Shown piece after piece: positions 1-10,155 of a DNA stretch of 64,000 nucleotides. The notes under the pieces are model-generated. The model was given only the letters and a program-made list of their open reading frames with translations. It was not told the DNA's origin and made no database searches. Each line of letters starts with the position of its first letter. Position 1 is the first letter of the stretch. The DNA comes from Acanthosepion pharaonis (lineage: Eukaryota; Mollusca; Cephalopoda; Sepiida; Sepiidae). Location: the NCBI GenBank assembly GCA_903632075.3, contig CAHIKZ030005407.1, positions 822,501 to 886,500 of the forward strand. Direction: 5' to 3'. A program made the translations under genes and the position numbers.

Positions 1-454
1 TGTAAGTGTGTTTGTTATTTAGACGTAATATATATTTCAATTCGGCTGATAGGCAAGAGCATGTTGCTTTTGACCGAATTGGTTGTGTGTCGAGTTGATC
101 AAAAGTTTTGCAAAAGTAGAAAGGTCAGTATTTTACTGGAATAGGTTGGCCTAAACATTCAGAAAATATTGAAACAAATCAAATATAAGCAGATCAAAAT
201 CAGATCAAATTATTATATCGAGGAAATCACTGGAGACACGACGATGTGTTCATTTCTGGGGACAGCGTTGGGGTTACTCACCTTACTAAATAACATGAAA
301 CAAGTTATATGATTCCTGGCTTCGTATTGGGAAAGATGGGTTCTTGCCCTTCCCGATGCCTTTAGTACGAACTGAAAACAAACTACATCAGGTAGAACTT
401 GAACTATGATCATCGATTCTAATGAATTTATATTATTATCCGTTAAGTTAACTG
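1..454. other. AT-rich DNA, nothing recognised
   Basis: No ORF of note, no clear repeat and no structured element was recognised. It may be intron or intergenic DNA. Confidence 0.4.
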
Positions 455-1099
455 ATCACTGATTCTTCTTTATGTGCCGTGTCTCTTTAGGGTGTTGGCG
501 ATCATGGCTCTCCACAATTTCCTGTCTTTCGTAACGCTTAATAAAATTTGTCTTTTTGTTATTTCTGCTTCATCCATTTACTCAAACACACTAAGTACGT
601 TATGCACTGTTTTCCTCTGTTTCTCTTGCCTTCAATCTGCCCTGTGAGTATCAGATTTTCCAGGTCATCTTTCCTCATTATGTGCCCATTTTCTCTAAAA
701 CTTCGTTTTGTTCAGATCGTTCTGTCCATAGTATCCTCAGCATCCTTCTGTAGAAACGCATTTTTGTTGCTTTAAGTCTTTTCTTCATCTTTGAGAAGAT
801 AGTCGATTATTCACTGCCATATAGTAGAACAGATATCATGTAATAGTTCAGTACTCTTTTCTTTGTTTCTAGTGATTTTTTTTTCTCTTTCTTAATACTT
901 TGCTTAGCTTTTGGTTATACCAATTTGCATTCGGATTTTAATGTTGCACATTCTGTCCTCTGTTAAACACTTCCCAGATATTTAAATTTTTGGACATGTT
1001 TGATTATGGTATCTCCAATTCGTAATTTGCATTTTGGGCTCATCCTTTTTCTAATAACCATGCATTCTGTCGTCTTGCAATTGATGTTTAATCCTTTCT
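455..1099 (-). mobile_element. LINE family E, 3' fragment (interrupted)
   Basis: Read on the minus strand this matches the C-terminal, post-reverse-transcriptase part of the long copy at 20523-22770. It includes the same 3' terminal segment (at about 470-530, as at 20530-20590) and the stretch encoding a YRRML-like helix. Frameshifts and stops are frequent. It breaks off at 1099, where a SINE has inserted, and resumes at 1577. The family resembles APE-endonuclease LINEs whose ORFs are often annotated as craniofacial-development-protein-2-like; that name is from memory. Confidence 0.7.
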
Positions 1100-1576
1100 G
1101 GTATTTACTCGTTCCCCCACTAGAACAAGATGTGACACAAGGTCAGATTACTGTGGGGACCCGAGCGCGTACACCCGGGCAAGGACAAAAATTCACCTCA
1201 GCCCCCGCAACCGTCGGTCGCGCTGGCCTCGTTGCGAGCACCGATCCTTCCCTCTGGTGCAATGTGAGGGCGCGCTCTCGGGCAGCTGTTCCCCAGGACT
1301 GGGCACCTCTTCAGTATTATTTTCTCAGTTGCTCCTCCGTCCTTAGACAGAGAAGCCCCTGAGCGCACTCTGTCCAAGGACAGAGACGCAACTGAGAGAT
1401 GATAAATAAAGCGCGCACATCCCTCCAAAGAGGGGGAGCACGTCGCTCTACTTATGATTTTCTAAGCTTAGATGTGGCACAAGGGGGTGCCCAGTGAGGA
1501 TCGAACTCACTACTCTGTCATAATTGTTCTAGCGAGACAAGCTTGCTAACCATTACACCACGACGAGGTGCCCCAA
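1100..1576 (-). mobile_element. tRNA-derived SINE S1, full-length copy with target duplication
   Basis: Minus-strand order: a tRNA-like head (about 1576-1487) with a box-A-like AATGGTTAGCAAG and a T-arm GTGAG-TTCGATC-CTCAC; a short linker containing TGTGCCACATCTAAGC; a GC-rich body (about 1440-1140); and a 3' tail ending near 1100. It is flanked by a 14-bp direct repeat (1086-1099 and 1577-1590, one mismatch), as expected for LINE-driven insertion. The host sequence on both sides is LINE E. A 5'-truncated relative lies at 30575-30890. It encodes no protein; RNA polymerase III transcription is inferred from the boxes. Confidence 0.7.
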
Positions 1577-1690
1577 GTTTAATCTTTTCTTCTCGCTTTT
1601 CTTCACTACCTTCTGTGGGAATTTTTGTAGTTTTCTTTCCGTGTCTGCTCTCAACACTGTGTTATCTGTATATCTTATATTGTTAAGATT
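1577..1690 (-). mobile_element. LINE family E, continuation after SINE insertion
   Basis: On the minus strand this encodes the reverse-transcriptase motif C region. The active-site tetrad reads YTDN, where the long copy at 21286-21300 reads YADD, so this copy is dead. It continues the fragment at 455-1099; the first bases are the SINE target duplication. The next element (1691-1965) is inserted in the same LINE. Confidence 0.65.
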
Positions 1691-1965
1691 GGTGAACCTC
1701 GGGGCGGCGTAATGGTTAGCAAGCTTGTCTCGCTAGAACAATTACGACTGAGTAGTGAGTTCGATCCTCACTGGGTGCCCCATACTTTCGGCCTTGTGCC
1801 ACATCTAAGCTACGCTTAGAAAATAACTGAGGCACCTCGAGGCGGTGTAATGGTTAGCAAGCTTGTCTCGCTAGAACAATTACTACTGAGTAGTGAGTTC
1901 GATCCTCACTGGATGCCACATACTTTCGCTTTTGTGCCACATCTAAGCTACGCTTGGAAAATAAC
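1691..1965 (+). mobile_element. Dimeric tRNA SINE (two heads, two linkers)
   Basis: Two tRNA-like units in tandem, each with AATGGTTAGCAAGCTTG and GTTCGATCCTCACT, each followed by the linker TGTGCCACATCTAAGCTA. In the second unit the 5' GGCACCT can pair with the 3' end of the consensus head as an acceptor-like stem; the anticodon arm does not fold well. The element is bounded by a perfect 15-bp duplication (1676-1690 = 1966-1980), so the dimer inserted as one unit. A second dimer with its own duplication is at 60809-61040. The plan recalls the mosquito Twin SINEs (known family; homology not implied). Confidence 0.75.
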
Positions 1966-1980
1966 TATATTGTTAAGATT

Positions 1981-2454
1981 ATGACCAATAATAATGAGTT
2001 CTGGAAAGATTTCTGGAAGAAATGATAAGAATAAAGGACGAAACATTAATTCAAGTCGAAGCAACAGTCCAAGTAAGTTAGCCATCGGGAACGTCAAAAG
2101 CAAGTAGACGAGGAAATTAAAATACTTGAGCAATGTTGCAACAAAAAACAATATGTGTGACACAGAAATTAAAAAACGCAGGGTGACAATGAAAAGGACT
2201 TTTCAGAAATTGAATAAAATATTATCTCGATCAAATATTACATTTGAAAAAAAAAAATAAGTACCGGAGTGCAATATAATTTCTAGCGTCCTATGCAGAA
2301 TTAAATATTTGACAGTTTCCACACAAATGAAAAGGGATTGAGGTGCGTTTCTACTGACGAATGTTGGGAATGTGATGGACAAAGCATGTAACAAATGAAG
2401 AAGTTATGAGAAAAATTTGAAATATAAATAAACCGTTGCTAAGAATAATAAAGA
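1981..2454. other. Decayed LINE sequence and AT-rich DNA
   Basis: The first about 60 bases loosely continue LINE E. Beyond that no feature was recognised. Confidence 0.3.
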
Positions 2455-2830
2455 AAGCAATCAAACTTTTCGGGATATTTTTATTCGGTTTCACACCATG
2501 CCAGACAGTAAAACCACTAAGACGCAAGGGGTTACTGGGTGTAGAAGAACTAGGAACAAAAAACATGAATAATGAGCAGAAGAGAATAATCAGGAGGACA
2601 GTAGATAGCGATTGACATTGAGATTAAATTTGGCTGGAAAACATGGAGCCGAAAGGGAGTTCAACAAGCAAGAAGTGCTAGAAAAGAAACTGTTAGAATT
2701 GAATTTACGACTACATCTATCCAGATCAACTGTAAATTGATGAGATCTCGTATTAAATTCAAAAAGTCTAAGTACCATAGCGAAAAGCACTTCCCAACAA
2801 TAGCCATGAAAGTATTTATAGAAAAGACAC
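2455..2830 (-). mobile_element. LINE family A, 3' end
   Basis: Minus-strand 3' end of family A: the SRTSxLxNSLxxxCFP-like C-terminus followed by the family 3' UTR signature (plus strand CACTAAGACGCAAGGGGTTA, 2516-2535) and a short A-rich tail near 2470. The longest readable sense copy is at 17905-18690. Decayed, with no intact ORF. Confidence 0.65.
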
Positions 2831-2899
2831 AGAAAGGTAACCTTACGGCGGTGGAAATATATAAAGAGGAAAGAAAGTCAGGTAAGAAAATCTAAAACT

Positions 2900-3300
2900 C
2901 ACACGACACATCAAAGACAAGAACGGGGCTCGTCTGAATAATTGCTATTTCTATAATAAATGTTCAGACGAGCTTCATTCTTTACTACCACCAGTTCATG
3001 CCTTTACAAACAGGACCTAGGCTTGAATCACTCTTATTTCTTACATATTCCTTTGCTAAAAAGGTCTTTTTATTTCGAAAGCTTCATCCCAAGAACCACT
3101 GCTTTGTAGAACAGACTCCCACGTGGGTACTCTCCGAAAACAACATTAATCTTAATCTTTTCAAGAGTTGGGTCAATAGTTATCTATCCGCCGTATGCTC
3201 GTAAACTTAACTTCCTCTTACATTTATTTCAGCCGCTTCATTTAGTAACCCTCTACCTTGAGTCGCTCTTGTGCCTTGTATTCGGTGAAATTTTATTTCA
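2900..3300 (+). mobile_element. LINE family B, 3' end
   Basis: A 68-residue reading frame (2998-3204) shows the FRKLHPKNH...VEQTPTWV...LNLFKSW pattern of a LINE C-terminus. It is followed by the family 3' signature CTACCTTGAGTCGCTCTTG and TTGTATTCGGTGAAAT. The same signature recurs at 23195-23535, 39590-39640, 52735-53290 and 53395-53560. Its clade (CR1/L2-like) is a guess. Confidence 0.55.
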
Positions 3301-3354
3301 AAAAGAAGCAGAGTAAAGTAGCGAATAACCAACTTGTCCAGTTTTAGGAAGTAT

Positions 3355-3412
3355 TACTGAAATCAACAAAAGGCAGGAAGTTGTGGAGAGCTATGATAGC
3401 TCACGTCCAGAA
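3355..3412 (+). mobile_element. LINE family E, short 3' fragment
   Basis: AGGAAGTTGTGGAGAGCTATGA followed by a CACGTCC...GGGCATG segment matches the sense 3' end of LINE E, also seen at 11650-11720 and 28495-28550. Confidence 0.55.
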
Positions 3413-3449
3413 GGGGCATGACGCGTAGAGTAATATGGGAAAGCATTTG

Positions 3450-3689
3450 TTAGTCAGTGTAGAGGGATTTCGTGTTAGTAATATTATTTGAGAGAATATC
3501 TTCCCTACTTGAACACTCGTTATTATCAGAAAAAGGTGATTGTCGAACAAACTTTTGTCCCAAGGTGAGGTTTTGAAAATAATCAAGTTTCTCCACTTCT
3601 GTGAAAATGAACAGGTGACAAGCAAGTGCAAAGATGAAGGGTGCCCCCGTGGCGAGGGCATATTTTAATAAACGCATCTTAACTCATTT
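3450..3689 (-). CDS. Possible first coding exon of a type II membrane protein
   Basis: A good splice-acceptor-like tract (CTCACCTACAG, minus strand) ends at 3690. Twelve bases later an ATG (3677) opens a 75-residue frame: a short basic start (MRLLK), one hydrophobic segment of about 20 residues (about residues 6-25), then a polar stem-like region with two Asn-X-Thr sites. This is the layout of Golgi type II proteins such as glycosyltransferases. A possible donor (GTAGGG) lies at 3508. No repeat family seen in the window covers it. No homology is claimed and chance is possible. Confidence 0.25.
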
Positions 3690-3959
3690 CTGTAGGTGAG
3701 AACAGCGATCAATTCTTTCTCTTATGGCTGTTTTCCATAATGACTTGAATGAAGAGATACTTTGTTATGCTTGAGGTTTTTACATTATTGAAATGCAGTT
3801 ACTTCGACAAACACTACGTGATCAAAGTAGGGCTATGTTGAAGCTATCGAAAATAAATATTAAATTTAGCCAAATCTGACTTAATTCTATAGTAGCACTT
3901 AGTAAAGAGTGTACTTACTAGCAAAGTCTAGCAAGACTATATTAAAGTCATTACTGCAG

Positions 3960-4510
3960 AATCCCAATAGAATATTTTTTAAGCATTTCACCCCAAGCAA
4001 GGCAGGAGTACTACTAGCACGCAAGGGGGTTACAGAGTGGGAGCAAGAGTAAAAAGGCGTGATGGAGGAAAGGATGAAGAGAAGGACAGAAAATAGATCA
4101 GGTCATCTGGAGATGTCGATTGACATTACATTTGAATAGTTGGAGATTATAGCTATCAGAGAAACAAGTAATAGGAAGGGAATTCCACTGACGAGAGGTG
4201 CGAGACATGAAGCTATTGGAGTAGAAGAGACGGCCACATTTAACCGTGGGACCGTGATGCCTGACTAGCTCGCTTAAATTCATGCTGTCTGGGAACTAGC
4301 AAAAGTAGCTCGTCGGGGTAGTTACAGTGAAAGTATTTGTAGAAAAGTCAGAAGGAGGAGACGGCACGTCTGTGAGAGATCAACTGTAGACGAGATGCCA
4401 GATCTGGACCAATCAAATTGTATATCCGTCTCTGGGTTTTCTCGAGGATTTTAAAGCGAACAGCGGGGACACCAGCAGTATTCCATGCAAAGGCGAATGG
4501 TTTACTAAAC
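3960..4510 (-). mobile_element. LINE family A, 3' end
   Basis: Begins (minus-strand 3' end) with CACCCCAAGCAAGGCAG and the GCACGCAAGGGGGTTACAG signature, then reads back into the FYSNSFMSRTSRQWNSLP C-terminus (4098-4283) and, in broken frames, the region around 4300-4500. The same strings occur in frame in the copy at 17905-18690. Confidence 0.65.
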
Positions 4511-4888
4511 TTAGTCTAATTAAACTATGGTCAATAAAAATAAAGACCGAATTTACTGCACTGGCATTTTATCAATCCGATTTGCTTTTATTCGGTATAT
4601 ATTAAACTAGGCATAACCTAGTCTGAAACAAGACAGCGGTGCCTAACTTGACAATCCAACAGTATGGAAGCCTTGCAAGACTTCATTGCTGACTAATACA
4701 TAAGGGTAAGCACCAGCTTTAACTCGTCTATACTATTATTCACCTTTATTCACATCTGGACTGATGTCCTCGCGTTTGTTGTCTAAAATTAAAAATTAGT
4801 CTAAGACCAGAAAAGTGAGGTGTATATTGTAAATCTAAAACATTAACAATGTCCAGATAAATTAAGCGCTTCACTGAGGACATTAACT
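4511..4888. other. AT-rich DNA, nothing recognised
   Basis: No ORF, repeat family or structure recognised. Confidence 0.3.
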
Positions 4889-4889
4889 T

Positions 4890-4933
<44 letters not shown>
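4889..4933. repeat. (CT)n microsatellite
   Basis: About 22 CT units, directly upstream of the repeat that hosts the Helitron-like element. Confidence 0.9.
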
Positions 4934-4935
<2 letters not shown>

Positions 4936-4993
4936 CTATATATATTCTCTCACACACTGTAGCACTTGCAAATTTGAACAATATATATTATTA

Positions 4994-5765
4994 CTAGCAG
5001 CATGGCCCGGCGTTGCCCGTGCTTGATTCAAAAATCGTACGACTCATACAGCAATCGCTATCACTTGACTTAAAATATTTTTGCCCTTCTTTGCCTTTAA
5101 AGGAGTGTCCTTTGCCGTGCTGATGTTGCTACATGCCTTACTTCTTGCCTATCTCACACTGCGAATTTTTTCTAAGCTCTATACTAAACATTAAATTTGT
5201 TACGAAAAAAGAACTAAACAAAACGAACACAAAACGATCAGCTTTAAAAAAGGACTCGTAACTGGAAAAACCGAATGAAAAAAGAATGGTTAACAACAAA
5301 TACTTTTTCACACCAAACCGAGTTCTGCGGAATCAAAATCAACGTTGAGTTTAAGCAAGCGAATGAGCCAATTGGAGTAAAGTGCCATGCAGATTTAAAT
5401 TTTTCCCACTTGTGACGAATGCAGCTATCGATTTTTTTGCATGCTAGTTAACATTCGTGTCAGTCAGCTGTTGGCTCTCACGCTGGCCAATAGAATCTTC
5501 CTGCCTATTCGTGACAGCCAGCTATTGGCTCTCACTCTGACCAGTACAAAATGGCCGCAAACTACATGAAAACTGCTGTAGAAACATGAAAAAATCGATT
5601 ATTTCCACTATCGATGGGAGTTGGGAAATGCAAAGTCGGTCTTGGCCTTCCCGCTAACTTGGAGCATGTGCATGTAATTTTTAGTGCAAATCCGTCGAAA
5701 ATTGCTGCCGTGCATTCGTTACACACACACACACACACACACATCCTGCCTTTTGTTGATAGAGA
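4994..5765 (-). mobile_element. Helitron-like non-autonomous element, copy 1
   Basis: Minus strand: starts with TC at 5765 just after a host A and ends with a GC-rich imperfect hairpin (GGGCAACGCCGGGC) followed by CTAG at 4997-4994, with host T next. These are the Helitron end rules. The flanks (4968-4993 and 5766-5810) join into a sequence that exists uninterrupted at 15439-15498, an empty-site paralogue. It contains an AC tract near its 5' end and no Rep/helicase ORF. Its 3' 480 bases match 15868-16357 closely. Confidence 0.65.
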
Positions 5766-5935
5766 TTATTAAATTAGATAACTAAGGCAACTAATAAATT
5801 ATAGGAATGTTTTTTCATGTCTTCTCACCGACCCTGAAAAAGAAAGTTTAGTGAACGTTACAAATGGCTGTCTTTACTCGCACGACATGTTGCAACAGAC
5901 TCTAACCACTAGTCATGAATATTGACTGACTGACA

Positions 5936-5943
5936 CACACACA

Positions 5944-6009
<66 letters not shown>

Positions 6010-6048
6010 CTCCGTATATATTCTCTCACACCTAGTAACACTTGCATC
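5936..6048. repeat. AC, CT and TA microsatellites in a repeated flank
   Basis: (AC)n, (CT)n and (TA)n follow one another. The sequence after them (TATATATTCTCTCACAC... to 6050) repeats the segment at 4930-4965, so the microsatellites are part of a dispersed repeat. Confidence 0.75.
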
Positions 6049-6289
6049 TTAGTGGCTTCATTGCCTTGTTTGGTATTAAATAATTAACAAAAAAGGATTA
6101 CCGAAGACGACAAGCAACTGAAAATTACAAGAGTGTACAAACATAATAACCAAGATTAAGATATTGGTTTGAATAAGTGTACAAATAATTACAATCAGAC
6201 AAATTCAAAATAATGCAGGATTTCCTTTCAAGTATTTCTGGAAATACGACCATCTTTCGCTCAGTCGTATAATTTCTTATACAAATGTA

Positions 6290-6400
6290 CATAAGGAGAC
6301 TCACACATTTATGGCCCGTGTCCCTTGGGATCGTTGATGATCATGGTTCCTATAAACTTTCGATCCATCATTTGTAGCTCTTAGCAATATTTTTTTTATT
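6290..6400 (-). mobile_element. LINE family E, 3' terminal fragment
   Basis: Plus-strand TATGGCCCGTGTCCCTTGG and TTGATGATCATGGTTCC match the antisense 3' end of LINE E as seen at 470-520 and 20530-20580. Confidence 0.5.
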
Positions 6401-6468
6401 TTTGACTATACCCGCCACTCCCATTTACAAAACCCGTAAGGCATCTTTACTCGCTGCTCCCCACTGTT

Positions 6469-6915
6469 TCAGTATGTCCTTCAATATGTTTTTCAATATG
6501 TTTTCCAATATGTCCTTCAATATGTCTTTCAATGTGTCCTTCAATATGCCTTTCAATATGTCCTTCAATATGTTTTTCAATGTGCCTTTTAATGTTTTTC
6601 AATGTGTCCTTCAATATTCCTCTCAATATGTATTCCAATGTGTCCTTCAATATGTCTTTCAATGTGTCCTTCAATATGCCTTTCATTATGTCCTTCAATA
6701 TGTTTTTCAATGTGTCCTTCAATATTTCTTTCAATATACCTCTCAATATATCTTCCAATATGTTTTTCAATGTGTCCTTCAATGTTTCTTTCAATATGCC
6801 TCTCAATATGTCTTCCAATATGTTCTTCAATATATCCTTCAATGTGCCCTTCAATATATCCTTCAATATGCCCTTAATATATCTTTCAATGTGTCTTTCA
6901 ATATCTGCTTCAATT
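6469..6915. repeat. 12-bp minisatellite, about 37 copies
   Basis: Unit CAATATGTCCTT with variants at the last four positions (CCTT, TTTT, CTTT, TTCC). As the period is four codons, several frames stay open on both strands: (N-M-S-F)n on plus and an amphipathic K-D-I-L-type repeat on minus. No start context or flanking gene structure supports translation. Confidence 0.9.
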
Positions 6916-6984
6916 AGTTAAGTTTCATATATTTGGGAAGGATGTTAGAATAATACAGAATTTATACTGGGAACAAACTGTCTA

Positions 6985-7290
6985 CATGCCGATAGAAAAG
7001 GCGTGAAGGTCAAATCTGGTAGAACCAAGAAATGTAGTTCATCCGGGCACTTTCCATGGTAGTAGCGATAGACCAGTGAGAGACTCGCTACATCACGCCT
7101 GCGAGAAAGTTATTGGAGGGTGGAAAATAAATCTTCTCCAACAAGGGCTCGGAGACGCTTTTGAACTCTGTCAACACTGGAAAGTGAAGTCTGGGCAGAT
7201 CACGAACAAATATGGCAACAGTCCCTCATTTTCAGGCTCTTATAAAGATAGTGGATAGCATAGGGAATCGGGTACTTACTGAAGCGGCAC
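6985..7290 (-). mobile_element. LINE family A-related, antisense fragment
   Basis: It parallels 51740-52000 segment by segment: ATGTAGTTCATCCGGGCACT against the AGTGTAGTTCATCTGAACACT region, then a CGTCTGCGAGAAA-like string, then a stretch encoding on minus the YKS.I...EYCCHIW-like LINE motif. Heavily mutated. Confidence 0.5.
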
Positions 7291-7700
7291 AGGGAGCCGA
7301 TTATTTTACCTGCATCTTTAGCGATGGATCGTATATAGGAGTTCCTCTTGATGTCGGGTGTCAGTTTGAGGCTCAATATTCTCTCAAGGTGCTACTGAAA
7401 GTGGAAGTGAATGAAAAGATCAGAGAAGCAATTGGAAAATCAATCCTAAACAGGGAACAAGGGATAAACCTCTACTCCTGTTCAAAAGATCGGGGAGGAG
7501 TGCGAACCGGACGAAAGGTGAACCTATCTACTCGTATTGAGGGAAAAAGTAAATAAAATTTCAGAGTTTAGCCGGAGACGGTAGAAGAATAGAATTGAAG
7601 TAGACTTTAGAATGAACCGGAGACCCAATCTTAAACAGAGAACAAGGGATAAACCTCTACTCCTGTTCAAAAGAGCTTGCAGAAGTGTAATTAAGCCCTC
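7291..7700. repeat. Local duplication of a dispersed repeat
   Basis: A block of about 48 bases containing GGGATAAACCTCTACTCC occurs at 7440-7490 and again at 7625-7675. The preceding segment (GAATTGAAGTAGACTTTA) recurs at 17262-17330 and, in antisense, near 38900-38960. Function unknown. Confidence 0.6.
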
Positions 7701-8215
7701 CATATCACAAATATTAAAAATATTAAATTTTATAAAAATTAATAATGGGGTTCAGTTTCTATAAAAATTAATTGTAAATTGATCCTTTTACTGAAGTAAA
7801 AACAAATATGCCCATTTTTTTTAAATGTAAATTTTCTTTCTTTTTTTTTTTTTTGATTCGTAATTTGGAAGGCTTAATCGATATGAAATAGAACTCCAGA
7901 TTATGAATTTAAAATCTTTTTTTTTAATTCACATTTTAAGGAATTACGTGGTATGAGTATATTTTGTTTTGTGTAATCAATTTACAATGAACTTATATAG
8001 TAAACAGGACCACCTATTAACTTTTGCACAGTTTGATAAATAATAATAATAATAATATCGATGATCTGAAATCTATAGTAATACTGGGGGAAAAAATGAA
8101 AAAAAATCATTATTTCTGTTGGCAGTGTTTACTATATAAATCCATTCAATTCTCTTTCTTCTTCTGAGAAAGTATTTTAATTTTAGGAAAGATCTGGCTT
8201 CGGCGTCTCCAAGTG
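7701..8215. other. AT-rich DNA, nothing recognised
   Basis: Long A and T runs; no ORF and no repeat family recognised. Confidence 0.3.
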
Positions 8216-8310
8216 ATTGATTGATTGATTGATTGATTGATTTATCAGTTTAACGGCATATCAACATCCTAATGGGTCATTTAATGCCGAAATTTAATTT
8301 TCATGGGAGC
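8216..8310 (-). mobile_element. Repeat family F, 3' tail with (GATT)n
   Basis: A (GATT)n run, then on minus a sequence ending in ATATGCCGTTAAACTGATAAA. The same end occurs in sense at 39440-39490 and 46880-46930. A short tandem tail after a conserved 3' end is typical of a LINE or SINE. Confidence 0.5.
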
Positions 8311-8987
8311 ATTGAAGTAGTAAAAATATCATATATGTTATTCTGCTTTCACGATTGAATACATGGTAGATGATACTCAGTATGACGCCATGTTTGCTAT
8401 CCATATGAGAGTAAGACAAACATCATGATGAATTAAGTTTTAATCATTTTAAGGTTGTCCAGTGCTTGCCCGTTTCCTCTGAGTCAAGGTACACACTGCT
8501 TGGCCCAGGGATTGAACTGTTTTTATGGCGGATTATACCTCTGAAGGAGGTTCAGGAATGAACCGGCCGAAATGTGCTAACAAGATAAAGAATAAGAGGG
8601 TTCCAAATGTCTAAATAAAAGTTCAAACTTTAAATGTTTTTTTTTCAACATTATTGTCAATAAAGATTATTTTTTACAGAAGAAAAACATATTTAAAAAA
8701 AATTAAAAAGAAAGAAAAATGTCAAAAATGTGATTTGAAATAAACTCAGTGAACTTTGCTAGAAATGTGAAAGCATGTAAAAGACTGTGTGGTGTACAAA
8801 AGAAAAAAAGAAAAAAAACATCGTTTCTAATTTGCATTTTATTTTCTTATTTTCTTCTCGTGCTGTGAGTTGGGTTATAAATGAGAAACATATGTAGCAC
8901 ATGGCGAACAGATGGACAAAGAAAAATTATCTTGTGCCGGTACTGATGAGATTTAACAGCGCCGAAGTGTCTTCAGGTTCAAGTTAG

Positions 8988-8989
<2 letters not shown>
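8311..8989. other. AT-rich DNA, nothing recognised
   Basis: No ORF or clear repeat. Poly-A/T runs are common. Confidence 0.3.

Positions 8990-9036
<47 letters not shown>
8990..9036. repeat. (TA)n microsatellite
   Basis: About 22 TA units. Confidence 0.95.
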
Positions 9037-9039
<3 letters not shown>

Positions 9040-9201
9040 AAGGATAGACGCGTCGATTCATTACTTATGAGGTCAGTTTTAAAGGTTATGTCCTTTTTAG
9101 CTAAACAGTTGCCTCGTCTTTCACGCGAATGTATGGAGGGGGTGTTGCTCTTTCTCGTTTTCTTCGTACATTTCGTTTCCATTCGATATTCTATTCCTTT
9201 C

Positions 9202-9202
<1 letters not shown>

Positions 9203-9232
<30 letters not shown>

Positions 9233-9302
9233 CTGTGTGTGTGTCTGTGTGTGTGTGTGCGCGTGTCTGTGTGCGCGTGTCTGTGTGCGCGTGTGTCTGT
9301 GT
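9203..9302. repeat. (GT)n microsatellite with CTGT and GCGT variants
   Basis: GT repeat decaying into GTCTGTGTGCGC units. Cys/Val-rich or His/Thr-rich ORFs across it are artefacts. Confidence 0.9.
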
Positions 9303-9744
9303 TTCTTAACATTTCTCTTGGTTTTTTTAGTAGTATTATTTTTTTTTTACCTTGATTATTACTAGGCATTATATTTTATTTACTCCACATTTAATATATA
9401 TATAGATAGATATTTGGGCAGCAACCATTCTTTTTAAACATGTTTCGTTAAATATGCCAGACAAGGAAAATTTAATTAATTTTTTTTATTCAATTCTTCC
9501 ATCGTTCTTCCATTTTTCCGTTTGGTCGGAGTAAAAGAGTTGCAAAAACTTTGTTCATATTGTCCATTTCCTCAAGCGCTTGCGGAAACTTTTTAGCCAT
9601 TCTGAAGGGGGTTTGTTTTTGCTGTTGTTAATTTATCTTCATGTTTTTACTGTTTAAGATGTATTTTAGTTTTGTACTCGAGCGTACTAAGAGCGTTTAT
9701 TCCGAGCATTCACATGTTGAGCGAGTCCGGAATTCGTTGATAGC

Positions 9745-9749
<5 letters not shown>

Positions 9750-9808
<59 letters not shown>
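9750..9808. repeat. (TA)n microsatellite
   Basis: About 29 TA units; flanked by AT-rich sequence that loosely resembles the flanks of the array at 9994-10029. Confidence 0.95.
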
Positions 9809-9812
<4 letters not shown>

Positions 9813-9989
9813 AAACATGTTTTGTCAAATAATATAGACAAGTTTTGTCTGGCTATTTTATTATTAAATCTCCCAAATTTCCGAATAAGTTGTTTTGTTT
9901 TATTCGAAAATTTTAAAAATTTAGTCATAAAAAACTTGTTCATATTATTTACTAATCCATGTCTGAGAGAATTCTTGCTGTCAAAATAC

Positions 9990-9993
<4 letters not shown>

Positions 9994-10029
<36 letters not shown>
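9994..10029. repeat. (TA)n microsatellite
   Basis: About 18 TA units. Confidence 0.95.
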
Positions 10030-10030
<1 letters not shown>

Positions 10031-10155
10031 CAGTAATTTCTAAAGAATTATTGGTTTAATCCGACATATTTTTATTACTGCTAACGTTATTTTTATTTTT
10101 TAACGATTTTTTTATTTTTTTTATATTTGAGTAAACGCTCTGTTTTCGTTACATA

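Noticed and set aside
1000..1428. Arg/Ala-rich ORFs around 1.2 kb
   Set aside because: They read through the GC-rich body of the SINE; the copy at 30.6 kb does not preserve the frame.
1691..1965. Two functional tRNA genes in tandem
   Set aside because: Anticodon arms do not fold properly, linkers are shared with SINE copies, and the pair is bounded by a target duplication.
8560..8580. GGCCGAAATGTGC (also near 17085) as a hammerhead 3' core
   Set aside because: No CUGAUGA at a proper distance upstream on the same strand.
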